Positions 60,040-64,000 of a stretch of 64,000 nt of DNA are shown piece after piece. This DNA is from Pyxidicoccus parkwaysis. Lineage in GTDB: Bacteria; Myxococcota; Myxococcia; Myxococcales; Myxococcaceae. How positions within the stretch are numbered: the stretch's first letter is position 1; each line of letters starts with the position of its first letter. The position numbers and the translations under genes were made by a program. The stretch is from NCBI RefSeq assembly GCF_017301735.1, contig NZ_CP071090.1:13127001-13191000 (forward strand), in the 5' to 3' direction. The notes below the pieces were generated by a model, which did not search any database, was not told where the DNA came from, and saw nothing but the letters and a program-made list of their open reading frames with translations.

Positions 60040-60672
60040 TCAGCCAGCGGGCTTTCGCCCCAGCACCTGCACCACCGCGGCGCGGCCCGTGTGGAGCTTC
60101 CCCTCCACCACGTCCCGTTCCCGCTCGCGGAGGATGGGCAACTCCAGTCCCTCGAAGTCCTCGCGCAGCTCCTCGGCGGTGTAGAGCAATTCGCGCAGGG
60201 GCGGCCCGCCCGTGCGCATGGCGAGCTGGGCCGGCGTGTACGCCTCCAGAATCAACACGCCTCCCGGACGCAGGCTCGCGGCCGCGGCCCGGTGTACCTG
60301 CCGGCGCAGCGGCATGGGCAGGTGGCAGAAGATGGAGACGACGGCGTCCCATGCGCCCGGCGCGAAGGTGAAGTCGGCCAGGTCGCTCACCACCGTCTTC
60401 AACGACACGCCGCGCTCCGCCGCCAGCCGCTCCGCCTTGCGCAGCCCCACGTCCGACGCGTCCACCGCCGTTACCTCGTGCCCGAGCGACGCGAGGTACA
60501 CGGCATTGCGTCCCTCGCCCTCACCGAGGCTGAGCACACGCGCGGGCGCCGGTGGCAGCGACGCCGCGGACTCCGCGAGGAAGTCATTGGGCTTCGTCCC
60601 GTACACGTACTCCTGCACGGAGAAGCGGGAGTTCCACTGCGAGCGCGGACCGGAGTTGCCGGCGTGGGTCAT
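60040..60672 (-). CDS. Class I SAM-dependent methyltransferase (TehB-like)
   Basis: A 210-residue enzyme. GGAGG lies eight bases before ATG 60672. Motif I is VLSLGEGEGRNAVYLASLGH, followed by EVTAVDASDVGLRKAERLA with the SAM-ribose Asp. VVSDLADFTF and AVVSIFCHLP are motifs II and III, and SLRPGGVLILEAYTP is the post-motif strand. The N-terminal RFSVQEYVYGTKPNDFL is typical of the small-molecule TehB-like group, which methylates chalcogen or thiol compounds. The substrate is unknown. The gene stands alone and diverges from an unknown membrane protein gene. Confidence 0.88.
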   Translation of the reverse strand: MTHAGNSGPRSQWNSRFSVQEYVYGTKPNDFLAESAASLPPAPARVLSLGEGEGRNAVYLASLGHEVTAVDASDVGLRKAERLAAERGVSLKTVVSDLADFTFAPGAWDAVVSIFCHLPMPLRRQVHRAAAASLRPGGVLILEAYTPAQLAMRTGGPPLRELLYTAEELREDFEGLELPILRERERDVVEGKLHTGRAAVVQVLGRKPAG

Positions 60673-60825
60673 GGAGCGCCTCCTCGCACGCGAGTGTGCC
60701 GCAATCCACTTCCCTCCGCGAACGTCGGAGACGATGCTACGCGCAACGGTGCCCGTCGCAGGGGGCCTCGGAGGAAGGGCCTCCGGGCGAGCGCGTGGAC
60801 CGTCTTTTTGGGGAGCTCAAGAGAG

Positions 60826-62058
60826 ATGGCATTCGAGTCTCGCCGGACCGTCGACATGACATCCGGCGCGAAGGAGCACGAGGAGGGGGAGCGGCACCCG
60901 CCGCGAATCCGGCAGCAGTGGGCGGCGGTCCATCGCGACCGTGCCAACGAGCTGGCACTGCCCGCGCCGGAGGCATGGCGCCCCGAGCACCCGAAGCTGT
61001 TGCTCGAGCAGCGCCAGCGAAGGGCCAACCTCGCGGCGCGCGAGGGGAGGGGGACGAGCGTCAAGGTCTTGACCTGCTGGCGCGAGATGCCGGACCTCCC
61101 GAAGGACTACTCGGTGCTGCTCGGGGAGCGGCCCTTCGACGGGCCTCCCCCGCGCGAGACGCACGAGGTCAACGACGAGGTGGCGTTCCGGAAGGCCGTG
61201 GACGCGCAGGTCCACAAGGAGCGGAGAGGGGGGAAGTGGAAGCGCATCCTCCTCTCCTTCCTGCTGTTCCCCTGTGTGGTCGGCCTCATCGGCGCCTCGC
61301 TCCAGCCGCTCGTGGGGGACTGGTCGACGCTGGGAGCCCTGGCCGGGTATGTCGGCTTCGTCTGGCTGTGCACCGGACCGTGGCGCCGTGGGACGCAGCG
61401 CCTCGCGGAACAGCGCTTCCGGGAGCAGTGGCCGGCGTACTGGCGTGAGGCGCTCGCCGTCCACTCGGAGCATGCCGCCTGGCCGGAGCAGGAGCGCGAG
61501 CGGGTGGCGTGGACCCGAAGAGTCGTTGCCGGAGAGCCCGAGGCCGTCATGGACTCCGTGCAGCGCGAATTGGAGGCACTGGAGCTTCCCTTCGAGTCCC
61601 GGTGTGACTTCCGCTTCGAGGACGCGGAGCACGCGCTCATCGTGCTGGACCTTCCCGAAATCGACGACGTCGTCGACGAGCTGGTGCAGCACATGAAGTG
61701 GGACGGGACGATGGAGGAGAAGGGCCGGCGCACCCGGGTGGAGCGCAACGAGGAGTACCTGCGGCTGGTGGTGGGCCTGGGGATGCTGGTGACGCGGACC
61801 GTCTTCATGGCCGCGCCCACGCTGCGCCAGGTCAAGCTGGCCGCCTACACCCAGCGGCGCAAGAGTGGCAGCGGCATCCTCGAGTCCGAGTTCGTCTACG
61901 AGGTCGTCTTCAGCCGCGAGGACGCCACCTGGGACCCGAAGTCGGTGGAGCCGATTTACGTGCTCGACGCGCCCGCGAATCGCTTCTACCTGGGGCCCGA
62001 CAAGAAGCTGACGCGAATCGACCCGCCCTCGTGGTGGGCCACGCTCTCGCAAGCGTGA
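60826..62058 (+). CDS. Hypothetical membrane protein
   Basis: A 410-residue protein I do not recognise. The start is uncertain: ATG 60826 follows AGAGAG and GGGGAG, while ATG 60856 (MTSGAKEHEEGER) is also possible. Residues 1-140 are charged and soluble. Two hydrophobic segments occur at about 146-164 (LLSFLLFPCVVGLIGASLQP) and 167-186 (STLGALAGYVGFVWLC), forming a hairpin in the inner membrane. The C-terminal 215 residues are again soluble, alpha/beta, with RFEDAEHALIVLDLPEIDDV and ILESEFVYEVVFSREDATWD. No enzyme motif is seen. A perfect hairpin ends the gene. Confidence 0.75.
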   Translation: MAFESRRTVDMTSGAKEHEEGERHPPRIRQQWAAVHRDRANELALPAPEAWRPEHPKLLLEQRQRRANLAAREGRGTSVKVLTCWREMPDLPKDYSVLLGERPFDGPPPRETHEVNDEVAFRKAVDAQVHKERRGGKWKRILLSFLLFPCVVGLIGASLQPLVGDWSTLGALAGYVGFVWLCTGPWRRGTQRLAEQRFREQWPAYWREALAVHSEHAAWPEQERERVAWTRRVVAGEPEAVMDSVQRELEALELPFESRCDFRFEDAEHALIVLDLPEIDDVVDELVQHMKWDGTMEEKGRRTRVERNEEYLRLVVGLGMLVTRTVFMAAPTLRQVKLAAYTQRRKSGSGILESEFVYEVVFSREDATWDPKSVEPIYVLDAPANRFYLGPDKKLTRIDPPSWWATLSQA

Positions 62059-62119
62059 CGACGTGGGGCGGGACCGCACGGATGCGGTGCCCGCCTCTCG
62101 CCCTCATGACGTCCGCACA

Positions 62120-62143
62120 CCGCGAGCCTCTGGAGGCTCGCGG
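62120..62143. terminator. Perfect bidirectional hairpin between convergent genes
   Basis: ccgcgagcctc and gaggctcgcgg pair perfectly (11 bp) around two bases, between stops at 62058 and 62182. Confidence 0.7.
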
Positions 62144-62181
62144 AAGGGACGCTCGATTCTGGCAGGTGCGCGCCTCGAAGC

Positions 62182-63786
62182 TCAGCCGGCCCGCGTCTTG
62201 CGCCGTGCGCTCAGCGCCGCGAGGAGCAGCAGTCCCAGCGGGCCGGCGAAGCCCGCCCCCGTCGACGCACAGCCACCGTCGTCCTTCGCGTCCGACGGTG
62301 GCTGGGGCTGGACTCCCGAGTCCGCCTGCGTGCCCGTGCCCGAGTCGGGAGCTCCAGCGTCCGCCGTTCCCGCATCCGGAGGAGTGCCCGCATCGGGCCC
62401 TTCCGCTCCGGGTGCTGGCGGGTCTCCATACGCGCCGATGTGCGCCGGCTCGACGCGGGCACGTCGCTCGCCGGCGGTGTGCTTCACGTACTGCCAGTCC
62501 ACCGGGTGGCTGTTGGCCTCGGCGGGAGGTGCCACCGCCTTGCCTCTCAGCGCGGAGCCGTTGGTCAGGTGGAAGTCCTGGCCCGCGAGGTTGACGAAGC
62601 CCGGGTCGGTACCAGTGACGTTGCCGCCGGTGTCCACCACGGAGCCGGTGACGGTGCCGAAGCTGGACTTGTAGCCGGGCTTGTACCAGTTGCCACCGTG
62701 GCGCAGCGTGCCCGCCGCGTCGGTGAGGGACAGCGTGTTGCCATCGGTCGTCACCACCACCGCGTTGTCCGTCACGTATGCCGTCTGCGAGTTGTCGGAC
62801 AGGCGCAGCAGCGTGGTGCGGTCCGTGCGCGTGGACACCACGGTGTTGTGGAAGAAGTAGAGATTGCTTCGATAGGTCGAGGTGTCGCCGTTGTCTCCGC
62901 CGAAGTGGACGATTTGCCGGTTGCCCGCGCCGTCCGGCTCCAGCAGCACGTTGCCGTAGACGAACGTCTGGGCATACGACGGGTCCGCGCGCAGCGTGGC
63001 GCTGTCGGACTCGACCAGGTCCAACTGACGGTTGCCGCCCTCAATCCAGTTGTAGCGAATGACGGTGCCGGCCGACCGGTCCTTCAGGTTGTTGCCCGGG
63101 CAGTCCGAGCACAGCGGTCCGAAGTGATTGAACTGATATGTGATTCCGAGCGCCTCGGTGTACGCGTTGTGCTCGTAGATGCTGCCCGGGTTGCCGTTGC
63201 CGCGGATGTCATTGCTCTCGACGGTGACGTCGGACGTGCCGTTGGCGATGAACAGGCCATTGCCGCTGTCCTCCAGCACGCAGCCGCGCAGGGTGATGTG
63301 CTCGCCCTTCTCGATGTAGATGGCGGCGGCGTTGGTCGCGTACGTGGAGGCGCCGTTGCGTCCGGTGAAGGCGCCCCGTGCGCGGCGCAGGTGCAGGTTC
63401 TCCACCACGAGGTACGCGGGCAGCGTGTCCGCGGGCGAGTTGGAGCCGCCAATCTTGAGGATGCCGCGCTCCTCGCCCCAGTAGTTGAGCTGCGAGCGCG
63501 TGGTGGCGCCTTCCCCGAGGATGACGGGCAGGTTGCCCGCGGCGTCCTTCACGCCGCGCACGGTGATGGGCGCTGCCGCGGTGCCCCGGCGACCCAGCAC
63601 CCACTTCTCCGCATAGGGCGTGGAGCGGGCGTGGATGAGCACGGTGTCCCCGGGCGCGAGCGACTCCCAGGGCACCGCGCCGATGGACGTGTACGGTTGG
63701 TCGGGGCCCACCCGGTACTCGGTGGCCTGGGCGGCAAGCGATGGGAGCAGGACCAACAGTGCGATGTGCGTGCGCGGCAGGTGCAT
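62182..63786 (-). CDS. Secreted parallel beta-helix protein with MYXO-CTERM sorting tail
   Basis: A 534-residue exported protein starting at ATG 63786, with a signal peptide (THIALLVLLPSLAAQA). Residues 25-440 show right-handed beta-helix rungs like those in pectate lyases and polysaccharide lyases: YLVVENLHLRRARGAF, AAAIYIEKGEHITLRGCVLE, NGLFIANGTSDVTVESNDIR, GNVLLEPDGAGNRQIVHFGG. The catalytic residues of a specific lyase are not evident. A Pro/Asp/Ala/Gly linker (PDAGTPPDAGTADAGAPDSG) precedes the sorting tail: GGCASTGAG, a hydrophobic segment PLGLLLLAALSA, and RRKTRAG. That is the MYXO-CTERM signature, which targets proteins for processing and surface attachment in myxobacteria. It probably binds or cleaves extracellular polysaccharide. 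Confidence 0.88.
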   Translation of the reverse strand: MHLPRTHIALLVLLPSLAAQATEYRVGPDQPYTSIGAVPWESLAPGDTVLIHARSTPYAEKWVLGRRGTAAAPITVRGVKDAAGNLPVILGEGATTRSQLNYWGEERGILKIGGSNSPADTLPAYLVVENLHLRRARGAFTGRNGASTYATNAAAIYIEKGEHITLRGCVLEDSGNGLFIANGTSDVTVESNDIRGNGNPGSIYEHNAYTEALGITYQFNHFGPLCSDCPGNNLKDRSAGTVIRYNWIEGGNRQLDLVESDSATLRADPSYAQTFVYGNVLLEPDGAGNRQIVHFGGDNGDTSTYRSNLYFFHNTVVSTRTDRTTLLRLSDNSQTAYVTDNAVVVTTDGNTLSLTDAAGTLRHGGNWYKPGYKSSFGTVTGSVVDTGGNVTGTDPGFVNLAGQDFHLTNGSALRGKAVAPPAEANSHPVDWQYVKHTAGERRARVEPAHIGAYGDPPAPGAEGPDAGTPPDAGTADAGAPDSGTGTQADSGVQPQPPSDAKDDGGCASTGAGFAGPLGLLLLAALSARRKTRAG

Positions 63787-63908
63787 GCCGGGAGTCTGGC
63801 GCGCGCCCCGAAGCGAGGTCCACCTTCGTGTGTGCCAGGGAGTTCGCGGGCGAACCGCGCGAGGGGGACTGGATGAATCCCCGGGGCTGAGGTGTAGTTC
63901 CCATCTAC

Positions 63909-64000
63909 ATGCCCGTCTTGCGCTACGTCTTCACGCTGAACGCCGTGCGTGAGCTCGGCCGCCTGGCTCCGGACATCGCTCGTGCGAGAGAGGCAGCCTC
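63909..64000 (+). CDS. Start of an unidentified gene, cut by the window edge
   Basis: An ATG at 63909 opens a frame running off the window: MPVLRYVFTLNAVRELGRLA, then PDIARAREAA. GAGGTG lies 15 bases upstream, rather far for a ribosome site. The translation looks plausible and soluble, but 30 residues are too few to identify it. It is divergent from the beta-helix gene. Confidence 0.4.
   Translation, partial: MPVLRYVFTLNAVRELGRLAPDIARAREAA

Overview
The window reads as chromosomal DNA of a myxobacterium, most likely Myxococcaceae (Myxococcus, Corallococcus or Pyxidicoccus). The evidence is the very high GC content with strong G/C third-position bias, a MYXO-CTERM sorting tail on a secreted beta-helix protein, many lipoproteins, a modular Ser/Thr kinase, and signalling proteins that join ATPase, TPR, cyclase and DNA-binding modules. 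I see no rRNA, tRNA, CRISPR array, transposase or phage structural gene. The species is inferred and no search was run.

Layout. 1-1346: a truncated coiled-coil DUF4041/GIY-YIG protein. 1449-7737: a leftward cluster of a hypothetical protein with three W-M-x-D-F motifs, two overlapping VWA paralogues with His/acidic tails, and a P1B metal ATPase with a histidine-rich N-terminus. 7817-11677: two exported proteins and a membrane Ser/Thr kinase, also leftward. 11914-17061: GNAT acetyltransferase, exported esterase-like hydrolase, ammonium channel, small exported protein and a short UvrC-like nuclease. 17372-22324: an RND efflux operon (adaptor, pump, TetR regulator) with a palindromic operator upstream. 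22308-23275: GST and glyoxalase-fold pair.

23580-27246: a lipoprotein, a three-hairpin repeat array, a bacterial-type poly(ADP-ribose) glycohydrolase and an unknown protein. 27277-30150: an unusual lipoprotein fusing a NodB deacetylase, a caspase-like peptidase, an EF-hand, a coiled coil and TPRs. 30395-35340: an exported protein, a divergent aldo/keto reductase-TetR cassette bracketed by a duplicated sequence, a DUF1206 membrane protein, OsmC and a small unknown protein. 35672-41293: a STAND-type ATPase with C-terminal winged helix, an orphan PAS histidine kinase and an exported protein. 41667-43675: two convergent paralogous lipoproteins with N-G-L-S-F repeats. 44152-49952: a cyclase-ATPase-TPR protein, then an operon of a membrane-anchored metallo-beta-lactamase-fold hydrolase and an unknown protein.

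50223-54965: a haem-motif lipoprotein, three small or mid-sized lipoproteins, an AraC regulator and a HAD phosphatase. 55092-58640: an orphan PstS-like protein, an RNase HI with a C-terminal viroplasmin-like domain, a BON protein and a MobA-like nucleotidyltransferase. 58711-64000: XdhC, a methyltransferase, an unknown membrane protein, a MYXO-CTERM beta-helix protein and the start of one more gene.

The best candidates for something undescribed are the metal ATPase plus twin His-tailed VWA operon (1449-6353), the deacetylase-caspase lipoprotein (27277-30150), and the convergent N-G-L-S-F repeat pair (41667-43675). Function assignments rest on motifs read by eye. Convergent gene pairs are often separated by perfect GC-rich hairpins, which I list as probable terminators.
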